Assembly (NCBI RefSeq): GCF_000427825.1
Contig: NZ_ATYT01000007.1
Coordinates: 1-64,000, forward strand
DNA length: 64,000 nucleotides
Direction: 5' to 3'
From: Thermocrispum municipale DSM 44069
GTDB taxonomy: Bacteria; Actinomycetota; Actinomycetes; Mycobacteriales; Pseudonocardiaceae
Shown: positions 35,306-44,001 of the stretch, in pieces
Layout of the letters: each line of letters begins with the position of its first letter
Numbering within the stretch: the stretch's first letter is position 1
The notes under the pieces: generated by a model
The model's database searches: none
Told to the model about the DNA's origin: nothing
The model's input: the letters and a program-made list of their open reading frames with translations, nothing else
Position numbers and translations under genes: made by a program

Positions 35306-35599
35306 TTAGCTGTTCGCCGTCTGGACCGAGTCGGAACCGGTCTGGATGAGCTGGTTACGCACACCGATCACGCGACCGTTCATCTCTTCCAACTGATTGA
35401 GAATCAGCTGGAATCGCTGGTTCCAGTCGCCCACCGAGTCGGAAAGAATCCGACCCGCATCCAAATCGGCGACCGCCGGGATCTGATCTCCGATGCTGCG
35501 CACCTGCAGGTCCAACGCCTGCATGTTCTGCTTCACGAGTGCCGTCTTCTGGATGATGTTGTCCAGAATTGGCACGTCACCACCGGTGTTTTGCGACAC
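35306..35599 (-). CDS. ESX/WXG100-like small helical protein, 97 aa
   Basis: 97 residues with two predicted helices around a Trp-containing turn (DWNQRF) in place of Trp-x-Gly. The helices are IQKTALVKQNMQALDLQVRS and FQLILNQLEEMNGRVIGVRN. GTG start at 35599 with an AGGAG ribosome site about 7 bases upstream, and only 14 bases after the end of eccB. The family assignment is from size, helix plan and context; a divergent WXG100-superfamily member is the best guess. Confidence 0.75.
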   Translation of the reverse strand: MSQNTGGDVPILDNIIQKTALVKQNMQALDLQVRSIGDQIPAVADLDAGRILSDSVGDWNQRFQLILNQLEEMNGRVIGVRNQLIQTGSDSVQTANS

Positions 35600-35613
35600 T
35601 GGCCACTCCTCTG

Positions 35614-36960
35614 CTATTTCTTCTTATCCTCGAAAAGGTCGAGTACCGGACCGGTCGGCAACAGAGCGAGCAGCTCCGCCGGGACCGGTTCGGCGGATTC
35701 GACCGCATACCCGAGCGCCTGAGCTGCTTCGCTGCTGGCGACGGGAAACTTCGCACCGGCTTCCGTGATGAGGTAGATGCCGACACCCGACTGGCCCGGC
35801 GCCGGCTGGGTGCGGGCGAGCATGCCCCCGCCGGGCGCCACCGCGACCGCGTCGGCCACGCGGCCGTCACGGCTGATACCGACCGCATCGCTGACCGGGG
35901 CACCGACCGGGCCGGGGGCGGCCACCAGCGTCGTGTGGTCGTTCTGCCACCGGACGCACGGCACCTCGGCCCCGGTGTCGAGCGCCTTCGGCGGCTTCGG
36001 CGGCATGCCCGCCTGCCACGCCGGGCCGGCCAGCACCTTCTCCGCAGCCAGTTGTGCCGGGGTGAGGGTGAGCGGCGAGGCGCTCTCGCTCGCCGGGTTG
36101 GCCGTCAGCAGCGTCGCCACGGTCTCCGAGACCGGTATCAGCCCGTCGGAGTCGACCACGAAGTACTTGTCCCCGACGGCCTCGGGCACGACGACGACCT
36201 CCCCGCGGGTGGTTGCGTTGCCGCCGATGGTCGGACCTGCGCCGCCCCGCTTCACCGGTGGAACGCCCAGGTCGGGGCCCGCGGGCAGCGTGTTCAACCA
36301 CGTGGAGTCGGCCGAGACCGCCTTCTTCGGGTCGAACCCGAGCGCTTGCGGCACCCACGTCTCGGTGATCCGCAGCCGCGTGCCGTTCCAGGCCAGGAAG
36401 AACTGATCGCCGTTGCGCAGCAACACCGCCTCGTCCGGGGAGAACGGACGGCTGCCCGTCGCCGCCCCCACGGCGACCGAGACCTTCGGGTCACCGTCGG
36501 CGACACCCGCGCACACCGTCCATGGCTGGCCCGCGATGCCCGGCAGCGGCATGGTGTCCGGCGCGCCCGGGATGCCGATCGGCGCGCCCTCCGGGACGTC
36601 GGCGATGTCGGCGGAATTCACCGTCTCCACCGCCGGCTCGCCCTTGGCGAGCAGCCGCGCGGACGCATGGTTGAGCACGGGCCGCAACCGGCCGCCGATC
36701 AGCATGTACCGGCTGCCAGTGTCCTCGTTGAGGATGAGCGTCCCTGGCTCGCGCCACCTGTCGCCGCTGCGGCCGAGCAGGAACGTCACGATCAGCACAC
36801 CGGCGAGCACGACGATGGCGATGCCGATGCCACCTGCGACGCCGACCGCGGTCCGGCGAAGCGGTCTGTTCTGCGCGTCGGGGTCGGTGCGCAGGACGGC
36901 GGCAAGAAGCCGTCCGGCAGTGAACTTGTGCGCGTCTACCTGCTCACGCCTGTCGTACAC
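35614..36960 (-). CDS. eccB: Type VII secretion protein EccB
   Basis: 448 residues. A short cytoplasmic N-terminus with the EccB signature (REQVDAHKFTAGRLLAAVLR) is followed by one transmembrane helix (~35-60, IGIAIVVLAGVLIVTFLLG) and a large periplasmic part with repeated beta domains, ending near KKK. EccB is a core membrane component of the ESX pore. The upstream GTG at 36966 sits inside the ribosome site; GGAGG ends 5 bases before the GTG at 36960, so I chose the latter. It lies 49 bases downstream of eccD in the same operon. Confidence 0.93.
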   Translation of the reverse strand: MYDRREQVDAHKFTAGRLLAAVLRTDPDAQNRPLRRTAVGVAGGIGIAIVVLAGVLIVTFLLGRSGDRWREPGTLILNEDTGSRYMLIGGRLRPVLNHASARLLAKGEPAVETVNSADIADVPEGAPIGIPGAPDTMPLPGIAGQPWTVCAGVADGDPKVSVAVGAATGSRPFSPDEAVLLRNGDQFFLAWNGTRLRITETWVPQALGFDPKKAVSADSTWLNTLPAGPDLGVPPVKRGGAGPTIGGNATTRGEVVVVPEAVGDKYFVVDSDGLIPVSETVATLLTANPASESASPLTLTPAQLAAEKVLAGPAWQAGMPPKPPKALDTGAEVPCVRWQNDHTTLVAAPGPVGAPVSDAVGISRDGRVADAVAVAPGGGMLARTQPAPGQSGVGIYLITEAGAKFPVASSEAAQALGYAVESAEPVPAELLALLPTGPVLDLFEDKKK

Positions 36961-37009
36961 GGCCACCTCCCCTTCTGCATCGAGACACGGCTGACGATCT
37001 TGTGCTGGT

Positions 37010-38446
37010 TCACAGCCAGGTGGCGGCCCACGAGTAGAACCCGGTGACCACGAGCAGCAGCGCCATCACCGCGAGCGCGAACACCCAGTGCAAGATGTCG
37101 CCCCAGCGGCCCCACCGCGGGACGAGTCGTCGTCCCGGCAGCACCATGGCGCCGGCGACGAAGTTGCCGGCCAGCGCGAGCAGCGCGACCACGACGGCCA
37201 GCTGCCCGAGCAACGGCAGCTGCGCGGTCCAGCCCAGCGCCACGGCAACCAGACCGACCAGCGCGGGCGCCATCGTGGCCAGCCGGTGCCACATGCCGTT
37301 CAGCTCACGCGACTGCAACAGCAGCACGCCCGCCACGACGGCCGCCAACGTGCTGGGCGCCCAGGCGAGTTCGGACGCCAACGCGAGCATCGAGCCGACA
37401 CCGAGCACGGCGAGCACGGTGAGGAACGCCGTCAGGTACTCGTCGGCGAGGTTGGCCCGGTCGAGCACGTCCTTGCTCGGCAGCGGGTCGAGGTTCTCCT
37501 GGAACTCCTCCGGGGTGAGCGGCACAGGTTCCGGCGCCAAGCCCGCCAGCCAGGCGGCGAACGACGGGGCGATCCGGGTCGAGATCAGCATGATCACGGT
37601 CATCACCGCGCCGAGCTGCGCGCCGTCGAGCCCGATCAGCACCGAGATCGTGGTGCCACCGGTGAGCAACACACCGGCGACGGCCACGGCGAGGAACCAC
37701 GGCCGGGAGACGCCGATCGCGGCGTGCGCCAGGGTGCCTGCCACCGCGAGGGCCACCGCGAACGCCAGCACTCCGGGAGCGGTCAGCCAGGTCGTGACGG
37801 TCGCCGATCCGGCGGGCATGGCGAGACCGGCGAGACCGGCCGCGACGATCGCGACGACACCGAGCGTCGTCGCGACCGCGGTGTCCTCGACGAACTTCGC
37901 CATCACCACCCCGGCGATGAGCAGCAGGACCCCGGCCACGCCCGCGGAGATGGCGATCGCCGTGCCGGTACCGGTGAACGTCGTGACGAACACCCCGAGC
38001 AGGCTGAAGAACGCGGCGAGCCCGATGCACAGACGTCTGGTCAGCGCGGGCCGCCACGAGTCGTTGCGCTTGGACAACCCGGTGTGGATGCCGTCGACCA
38101 GGTCGTCGAAGTCGGCCACCGGCAGCTGGTCGTCGCGGGGACGCAGGTACAGGATGTCGCCGTCGTAGAGGCCGGCGGCCGCCGTGCCGTGGTTCTCGTC
38201 GAGGGGTTCCTCGCCGAGGCGCTGCAACACCCACCCGTCGTGGCCGAGCCCGGTGGTGGCCAGCGCCGGGTCGAGATGACCGAGCACGGTCGGCATCAGA
38301 TCCGAGATCGGCACGTGCACCGGGACCGCCAGCTCGACGCGGCTGGTCGGCCCGACGATGGTCAGCCGGCATACCTCACCCGCGTTCGACGGCGTCGCGG
38401 CCGCGCGAGCCACGGGGTCCGCAGCATTCACATGTGTGCCTGCCAT
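37010..38446 (-). CDS. eccD: Type VII secretion protein EccD
   Basis: 478 residues. Residues ~25-105 form a ubiquitin-like domain (CRLTIVGPTSRVELAVPVHV to GDILYLRPRDDQLP), followed by a linker and about 11 hydrophobic segments to the C-terminus. This is the canonical EccD layout. EccD dimers form most of the membrane part of the T7SS pore. ATG at 38446; an in-frame ATG at 38434 is possible. It is the first gene of the leftward operon, divergent from eccC. Confidence 0.93.
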   Translation of the reverse strand: MAGTHVNAADPVARAAATPSNAGEVCRLTIVGPTSRVELAVPVHVPISDLMPTVLGHLDPALATTGLGHDGWVLQRLGEEPLDENHGTAAAGLYDGDILYLRPRDDQLPVADFDDLVDGIHTGLSKRNDSWRPALTRRLCIGLAAFFSLLGVFVTTFTGTGTAIAISAGVAGVLLLIAGVVMAKFVEDTAVATTLGVVAIVAAGLAGLAMPAGSATVTTWLTAPGVLAFAVALAVAGTLAHAAIGVSRPWFLAVAVAGVLLTGGTTISVLIGLDGAQLGAVMTVIMLISTRIAPSFAAWLAGLAPEPVPLTPEEFQENLDPLPSKDVLDRANLADEYLTAFLTVLAVLGVGSMLALASELAWAPSTLAAVVAGVLLLQSRELNGMWHRLATMAPALVGLVAVALGWTAQLPLLGQLAVVVALLALAGNFVAGAMVLPGRRLVPRWGRWGDILHWVFALAVMALLLVVTGFYSWAATWL

Positions 38447-38595
38447 GCCACCTGTACGGAAGGCGGCTGGGGAAAGGTTCAGCGCTTCCCCATTTGTTCA
38501 CCGGCGGCCGTCGCAGATGAACACCTGGCCCTCCCCGCTCCGTGTCCACCACGGACGACCGCGTGCGAGGAACCGGCGATCACGGAGGAGCCGCG
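38447..38595. promoter_or_regulatory. Divergent promoter region between eccD and eccC
   Basis: 149 bases separate the two start codons, so both T7SS transcripts must start here. It contains an inverted repeat TGTTCA (38495-38500), N17, TGAACA (38518-38523), and a smaller palindrome TCCGTG-N5-CACGGA (38539-38555). The left TGTTCA arm is part of the 10-mer also found upstream of the giant gene. No clear minus-10 or minus-35 pair stands out. Confidence 0.5.
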
Positions 38596-41500
38596 ATGAC
38601 GACCACGATTTTCCGCAGGCCGAGCCGGGAGAAACCACCGGAGATGCCCAGCGGTGAGCTGTCGTTGCAGGAACCGCCTGCCCTGCCGGAACTCGCCGGC
38701 CGGGACTACATGACGTCGCTGATGATGCTGCCGATGATGCTCGGCGGCGGCGTCTTCATGCTGATCTACATCGGCCCGCGCAACCCGATCCTCGCGCTCG
38801 GCATGTTCGGCCTGATGATCACGATGGGCATCCTGATGTTCATCGTGCAGATGCTGCGCGGCGGCGTGGACCGTCGGATCAAGATGCGCGGGGAACGCCG
38901 GGACTACCTGCGCTATTTGAGCCAGATCCGGGTCCAGGTGCGCAAGAGCGCGGACAAGCAGCGGGAGTCGCTCGCGTGGCGGCACCCGGACCCCAACGGG
39001 CTGTGGTCGGTGGCCATGTCCGGCAGGCTGTGGGAGCGGCGGGCCGCCCACGGTGACTTCGCGGAGGTCCGCATCGGCACCGGCACGCAGCGCCTCGCAC
39101 TACGGATCTCGCCGGTGAGCTCGAAACCGATCTCCGACCTCGAACCGCTGTCGGCTCGCGCGCTGCGGAAGTTCATCAACGCGCACAGCTCGGTGGCGAA
39201 CCTGCCGACGTCGCTGTTCCTGCGCGGGTTCGCCAAGATCCGCTTCGGTGGCGACATCGAGGTCATCCGAGGGATGACCAGGGCCATCCTCGGTCAGCTC
39301 GCCACGTTCCACTCACCGGAGGACCTGCGCATCGCCGTGTGCACCACGCCGCAGCGGGCCGAGCTGTGGGACTGGGTGAAGTGGCTCCCGCACGCCCAGC
39401 ACCCGGTGGAGCAGGACGGCGCGGGCAACGTCCGGTTGCTGGCCGACGGCATCGACACGCTCACCGAGATGCTCGACACCGAACTCAGCGAGCGCGGCCG
39501 CTTCGAGGCAGCGGCCGCGCCCAGCGCCGACGAGCCGTACGTGGTCATCGTCCTCGACGGCGTCGAGGTGTCGCAGGAGTCGCGGCTCGCCGGGACGGGC
39601 TACCGCAACACCGTCGTGCTCGACGTCGCCGGGTCGCTGTCCGGCACCGGGCGCACCACGCTGCGCCTGGACGTCACCGCGGACAAGGTCGAAATGGTGC
39701 GCACCGACCGCACCGGACAGGAGATCCGCACCAAGATGTGCGTCCCCGACCAGCTCAGCATCACCAAGGCGGCGACGCTGGCCAGGACGATCACGCCGTA
39801 CCGGCTCGGCGGGACGGCCGACGTGGCCGAACCGATGGTGGCCAACTTCGAACTGCCGGGCCTGCTGGGCATCACCGACCTCGAGACGTGGAACCCGGCG
39901 CCGATGGCCCGCACCGGGCTGACCAAGGACCGGTTGCGCATCCCGATCGGCATCACCGAGAACGGTGCGCCGATCGAGCTGGACATCAAGGAGTCCGCGC
40001 AGGGCGGGATGGGGCCGCACGGCCTGCTGATCGGGGCCACCGGGTCCGGCAAGTCCGAGCTGTTGCGCACGCTGGTGCTCGGCATGGCGATGACGCACTC
40101 GTCGGAGATCCTCAACTTCGTACTCGTCGACTTCAAAGGTGGTGCGACGTTCCTCGGGGTGGAGAACCTGCCGCACGTGTCGGCGGTGATCACCAACCTC
40201 GCCGACGAGGCCACGCTGGTCACCAGGATGCAGGACGCGCTGCACGGTGAGCTGCAGCGCCGTCAGGAGTTCCTGCGCGCGGCGGGCAACTACAGCTCGC
40301 TGCTCGACTACGAGAAGGCCAGGCTGTCCGGGGAGCCGCTGGATCCGCTGCCCACGCTGTTCGTCATCGTCGACGAGTTCAGCGAGCTGCTGGCCTCGCA
40401 CCCCGAGTTCAGCGAGTTGTTCGTGATGATCGGACGGCTCGGCCGCTCGCTCGGGGTGCACCTGCTGCTGGCCAGTCAGCGCATCGAGGACGGCAAGATG
40501 CACAAGCTGGAGAGCCACTTGTCGTACCGGATCGGCCTGCGGACGTTCTCCGCGATGGAGTCCCGCGCGGTGATCGGTGTGCCGGACGCCTACCAGCTGC
40601 CCAGCGCCCCGGGTAACGGCTATCTGCGCAGCGACGTGGCGACGTTGATCCGGTTCAAGGCCGCCTACGTGTCGGGCCCGTATCGCAGGCGGACCCGCGA
40701 GCAGCGGCAGGAAGAGGTGCGGCAGCAGATCGTGCCGTTCAGCGTCGGCAAGGTCGCCCTGCCACCCGCGGCGAAGCCCGCCCAGCCCACCACGCCGAAG
40801 GAGGACGAGGAGACCGGCGAATCGGTGTTGTCGGTGGCCGTCGAACGGCTGCTCGGCTTCGGCCCGCCCGCACACCAGGTGTGGCTGCCGCCGCTGGCCG
40901 AACCACCCACGCTCGACCAGCTGCTGCCGCCGTTGGAGACGCACCCCGAACTCGGGCTGCAGGCGGTGGGCTGGTCGGGACGCGGCAAGCTGCGCGTTCC
41001 GGTCGGCATCGTGGACAAGCCGTTCGAGCAGCGCCGCGACCTGTACGTGGTCGATCTGTCCGGAGCCGGTGGCCACGTGGGCATCGCGGGCGCGCCGCAG
41101 TCGGGCAAGAGCAACTTGCTGCGCACCTTGATCTGCTCCATCGCGCTGACCCACACGCCGGAGGAGGTGCAGTTCTACTGCCTCGACTTCGGTGGCGGCA
41201 CGTTGACCTCGGTCGCCGGGCTCCCGCACGTCGGCGGCGTGGCCAGCCGCATGCAGGAAGAGCGCGTCGCCCGCACCATCGCCGAGGTCCAGACGCTGCT
41301 GACCGAGCGCGAGCAGCGGTTCGCCCAGCACAACGTGCACAGCATGGCCGACTTCCGAGCCCGTCGTGCCGCCGGCGAGTTCCCCGACGACCAGCACGGC
41401 GACGTCTTCCTGGTGGTGGACGGCTGGGGCTCACTGCGCTCCGACTTCGAGCAGTACGACTTCACGTTGCGCCAGCTCGCCGCGCGTGGCTTGTCGTTCG

Positions 41501-42549
41501 GCGTGCACCTCATCCTGACGACCAACCGCTGGTCCGATGTGCACAGTTCGCTTCGTGACCAGCTCGGCACGCGGTTGGAACTGCGCCTGGGCGACAAGAT
41601 CGACTCGATGATCAACATGCGCAAGGCCGGGGAGGTCCCGCAGCTGCCCGGTCGCGGCATGACGGCCGACGAGAAGCACTTCCTGTCGGGTGTGCCGCGT
41701 ATCGACGGGATGTGCACCGCCGATGGTCTGGCCGACGCCACGCGCGACCTGGCGGAAGCCGTCGCGGAGAGCTGGCGCGGCAAGCGCGCACCGGCGGTGC
41801 GGATGCTGCCCGCGGTGCTGCCTGCCGGCGAGCTGCCCGCGCCGAAACTGCCGGGCCCGAAGATCCCGCTCGGCGCGGGCGAGCTGGACCTGCAGCCGGT
41901 GTGGCACGACTTCGGCGCCCGGCCGCACCTGACCATCGTCGGCGACAGCGGCAGCGGCAAGACGGCGGCGCTTCGCCTGATCATGAAGGCCATCACCACG
42001 GTGTACACGCCCGAGCAGGCACAGATCCTGCTCGTCGACACGCGCCGCGGACTGATGGACTGCCTGCCGGAGGAATACCGGCGCGGCGTCGCGGTGTCGG
42101 GGCCCGCGGCCGAGCAGCTGGTGCAAGAACTGGCCACCGAACTGCAGGAACGCGTCCCCGGCAGCGACATCACGCCCGCCCGGCTGCGCAAGCGCGACTG
42201 GTGGAGCGGACCCGAGATGTTCGTGCTGGTCGACGACTACGACCTGTTGCTGGGCAGCGGCGTCGGGCCGTTCGGTCCGATGATCGAACTCATCCCGCAG
42301 GCCGGTGACATCGGCCTGCACATGGTGATGGCGCGCGCCGCGGTCGGGTCGAGCCGCACCGCGATGGAACCGGTGACGCGCCGTCTGCAGGAGTCCAACA
42401 CCCCGGAACTGGTGCTGTCGATGCCGCCGAACGAGATGCCGCTGCTCAACGGGTCGCGGGGCAGGCAGCTGCCGCCGGGCCGGGGTGTGCTGGTCACCCG
42501 GCGCGACGGCATCGGCGTGCAGGTGGGGTGGACGGAGGAACCGGAATGA
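38596..42549 (+). CDS. eccC: Type VII secretion ATPase EccC (three FtsK/SpoIIIE domains)
   Basis: 1317 residues as one chain (EccCa and EccCb fused). Two transmembrane helices lie near residues 40-85. Three P-loops follow: GATGSGKS (~480), GAPQSGKS (~832) and GDSGSGKT (~1116), with Walker B-like LVDFKGG, CLDFGGG and LLVDTRR. The first domain keeps the acidic VIVDEF motif; the second and third read VVDGWG and LVDDYD, in line with the family rule that only ATPase 1 is a strong hydrolase. ATG at 38596 with GGAGGA just upstream; a longer in-frame reading from 38542 lacks this site. EccC energises secretion and binds substrates. Confidence 0.95.
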   Translation: MTTTIFRRPSREKPPEMPSGELSLQEPPALPELAGRDYMTSLMMLPMMLGGGVFMLIYIGPRNPILALGMFGLMITMGILMFIVQMLRGGVDRRIKMRGERRDYLRYLSQIRVQVRKSADKQRESLAWRHPDPNGLWSVAMSGRLWERRAAHGDFAEVRIGTGTQRLALRISPVSSKPISDLEPLSARALRKFINAHSSVANLPTSLFLRGFAKIRFGGDIEVIRGMTRAILGQLATFHSPEDLRIAVCTTPQRAELWDWVKWLPHAQHPVEQDGAGNVRLLADGIDTLTEMLDTELSERGRFEAAAAPSADEPYVVIVLDGVEVSQESRLAGTGYRNTVVLDVAGSLSGTGRTTLRLDVTADKVEMVRTDRTGQEIRTKMCVPDQLSITKAATLARTITPYRLGGTADVAEPMVANFELPGLLGITDLETWNPAPMARTGLTKDRLRIPIGITENGAPIELDIKESAQGGMGPHGLLIGATGSGKSELLRTLVLGMAMTHSSEILNFVLVDFKGGATFLGVENLPHVSAVITNLADEATLVTRMQDALHGELQRRQEFLRAAGNYSSLLDYEKARLSGEPLDPLPTLFVIVDEFSELLASHPEFSELFVMIGRLGRSLGVHLLLASQRIEDGKMHKLESHLSYRIGLRTFSAMESRAVIGVPDAYQLPSAPGNGYLRSDVATLIRFKAAYVSGPYRRRTREQRQEEVRQQIVPFSVGKVALPPAAKPAQPTTPKEDEETGESVLSVAVERLLGFGPPAHQVWLPPLAEPPTLDQLLPPLETHPELGLQAVGWSGRGKLRVPVGIVDKPFEQRRDLYVVDLSGAGGHVGIAGAPQSGKSNLLRTLICSIALTHTPEEVQFYCLDFGGGTLTSVAGLPHVGGVASRMQEERVARTIAEVQTLLTEREQRFAQHNVHSMADFRARRAAGEFPDDQHGDVFLVVDGWGSLRSDFEQYDFTLRQLAARGLSFGVHLILTTNRWSDVHSSLRDQLGTRLELRLGDKIDSMINMRKAGEVPQLPGRGMTADEKHFLSGVPRIDGMCTADGLADATRDLAEAVAESWRGKRAPAVRMLPAVLPAGELPAPKLPGPKIPLGAGELDLQPVWHDFGARPHLTIVGDSGSGKTAALRLIMKAITTVYTPEQAQILLVDTRRGLMDCLPEEYRRGVAVSGPAAEQLVQELATELQERVPGSDITPARLRKRDWWSGPEMFVLVDDYDLLLGSGVGPFGPMIELIPQAGDIGLHMVMARAAVGSSRTAMEPVTRRLQESNTPELVLSMPPNEMPLLNGSRGRQLPPGRGVLVTRRDGIGVQVGWTEEPE

Positions 42550-43706
42550 GAAGACTCGCACGCGGGTTCGCCGTCGCGGCGACGCTGGGGCTGACGCTGT
42601 CGCTGGCGCCGCTGCCCGCGGCCGCTCAGGACGACGACAAGACGGTCGGCCAGTGCACCCCTCCGTCGGTGAAGCCGATCAAGAAGGAGTCCTGGGCGCA
42701 GAAGCGGATGGCTCCCGAGCGGGTATGGCACCTGACCAAGGGCGACGTCATCGTCGGCGTGATCGACACCGGGGTCAGCTCGGTGGCGCCCTCGCTCAAG
42801 GGAGCCGTGCTGCCCGGCACGAACCTCACCGGCAGCGGCAAGCGGGGTGACGGTGACTGCTTCGGAACCGGAACGTTCATCGCGTCACTGATCGCCGCAC
42901 GTCCGGACGATCGCCCCGACGTGCCGTTCCATGGTGTGGCGCCGGAGGCACGGATCTTCCCGGTGCGCGTGAGTGACGACCCGCCCAAGATCCAGGACCA
43001 CGCGTGGCTGGCGAAAGCGATCGCGGTCGGGATCAAGGACGCCACCGACGCCGGCGCCAAGGTGATCGCGGTCGGCCTGGTCGCCACCGTCAGCGTGCCG
43101 GAACTGCGGGCCGCGGTCGCCTACGCACACGAGCACGACGTGCTGATCGTGGCGTCGGCATCGCCGGCGAAGGACGGCCAGCTCGCGTTCCCGGCGCGGC
43201 TGCCCGGCGTCGTCGCGGTGTCGCCGATCGGTGAGGACGGCACGTCGAACGGCACACTGGGCACCCAGCCGTCGCTGGCGGGCCCCGCGACCAACGTGAT
43301 CGGTGTCGGCCCGGAGGGCGAGGGCCACCGGGTCAGTTCGGCGCCGCAGCTGGCCGTCGGCTTCGTCGCCGGTGCGGCCGCGCTGGTGCGGGACTACCAC
43401 CCCGAGTTGTCCGCACCGGATGTCCTGCAGCAGTTGCGCATCTCGGCCGACCACCCGTCGACGGCGCTGCCGAACAAGACCCTCGGCTACGGCGTGGTCA
43501 ATCCCTACGCGGCGGTGACCACCGTTCCGGACAACGACCAGCCGGTCACTCCGCCGGCAGAGCAGTTGACGGTGCCGCTGCCGGAGCGGCCGGACCCGGC
43601 GCCGGCACAGCGCGCCTTGTGGTGGGCGGGCGGGGTCACGGCGGCGGCATTGCTCGTCGCCGGTCCGACGATCGCACTGGCGGCACGGCGGCGACGCGAG
43701 AAGTGA
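42546..43706 (+). CDS. Mycosin-like (MycP) membrane-anchored subtilase homologue, predicted inactive
   Basis: 386 residues. Signal peptide (1-27, ending PAAAQ), subtilase-like domain, Pro-rich linker and a C-terminal transmembrane helix with a basic tail, as in mycosins. The Asp motif is intact (VIDTGV, Asp74). The His motif, normally DCxGHGT, reads DCFGTGT, so His is replaced by Thr108. The oxyanion Asn position reads VIAVG (Ala175). The Ser motif, normally GTS-x-A-x-P, reads APQLAVG, with Gln268 in the Ser position. The fold and Cys105 remain. In mycobacteria, mycosins stabilise the ESX membrane complex independently of proteolysis, so a structural role is plausible. ATGA overlap with eccC. 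Confidence 0.9.
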   Translation: MRRLARGFAVAATLGLTLSLAPLPAAAQDDDKTVGQCTPPSVKPIKKESWAQKRMAPERVWHLTKGDVIVGVIDTGVSSVAPSLKGAVLPGTNLTGSGKRGDGDCFGTGTFIASLIAARPDDRPDVPFHGVAPEARIFPVRVSDDPPKIQDHAWLAKAIAVGIKDATDAGAKVIAVGLVATVSVPELRAAVAYAHEHDVLIVASASPAKDGQLAFPARLPGVVAVSPIGEDGTSNGTLGTQPSLAGPATNVIGVGPEGEGHRVSSAPQLAVGFVAGAAALVRDYHPELSAPDVLQQLRISADHPSTALPNKTLGYGVVNPYAAVTTVPDNDQPVTPPAEQLTVPLPERPDPAPAQRALWWAGGVTAAALLVAGPTIALAARRRREK

Positions 43707-43732
43707 CCGGGCGCCGGCGGATAAAACGGTTG

Positions 43733-43870
43733 TCAGTGGACGCGCTGCCCACCCGAGGTCGGACATCGTCCGCTGACGCGGCCGAGCACCTGGCGCTCGA
43801 GTTCGGCACGCGAGTCCGCCTCCAGCTTGGCGAGGACGCGCGCCACGTGCGCAACAACGGGCCGGAACAC
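43733..43870 (-). pseudogene. C-terminal remnant of a LuxR-type helix-turn-helix regulator
   Basis: A 45-codon stretch between mycP and dctA encodes AHVARVLAKLEADSRAEL, which matches the end of LuxR-family HTH domains (typically VEVHVSRVLAKLG-x-x-SRAEL). The upstream part of any such gene is missing, and an in-frame stop lies just before the GTG at 43870. I read it as a deletion relic rather than a functional gene. Confidence 0.5.
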
Positions 43871-44001
43871 TCACCAGATGCCGATTCATTCCGTTGCCAC
43901 ATCACCGTTTCGTGAACGCAATGACCATATCGGTGACCTGACCCACAACGGCCGCCATAGTTCACCATTAATCTCGCCTGACGACGACGTAGGAGGCAAC
44001 G

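Noticed and set aside
38542-38595. Upstream extension of eccC to 38542
   Set aside because: The ATG at 38596 has a strong GGAGG site, and the extension has no conserved residues and would fall inside the divergent promoter region.
38447-43988. Possible eccE next to eccC or mycP
   Set aside because: No frame with EccE size and two N-terminal transmembrane helices is present; the interval after mycP holds only a regulator relic.
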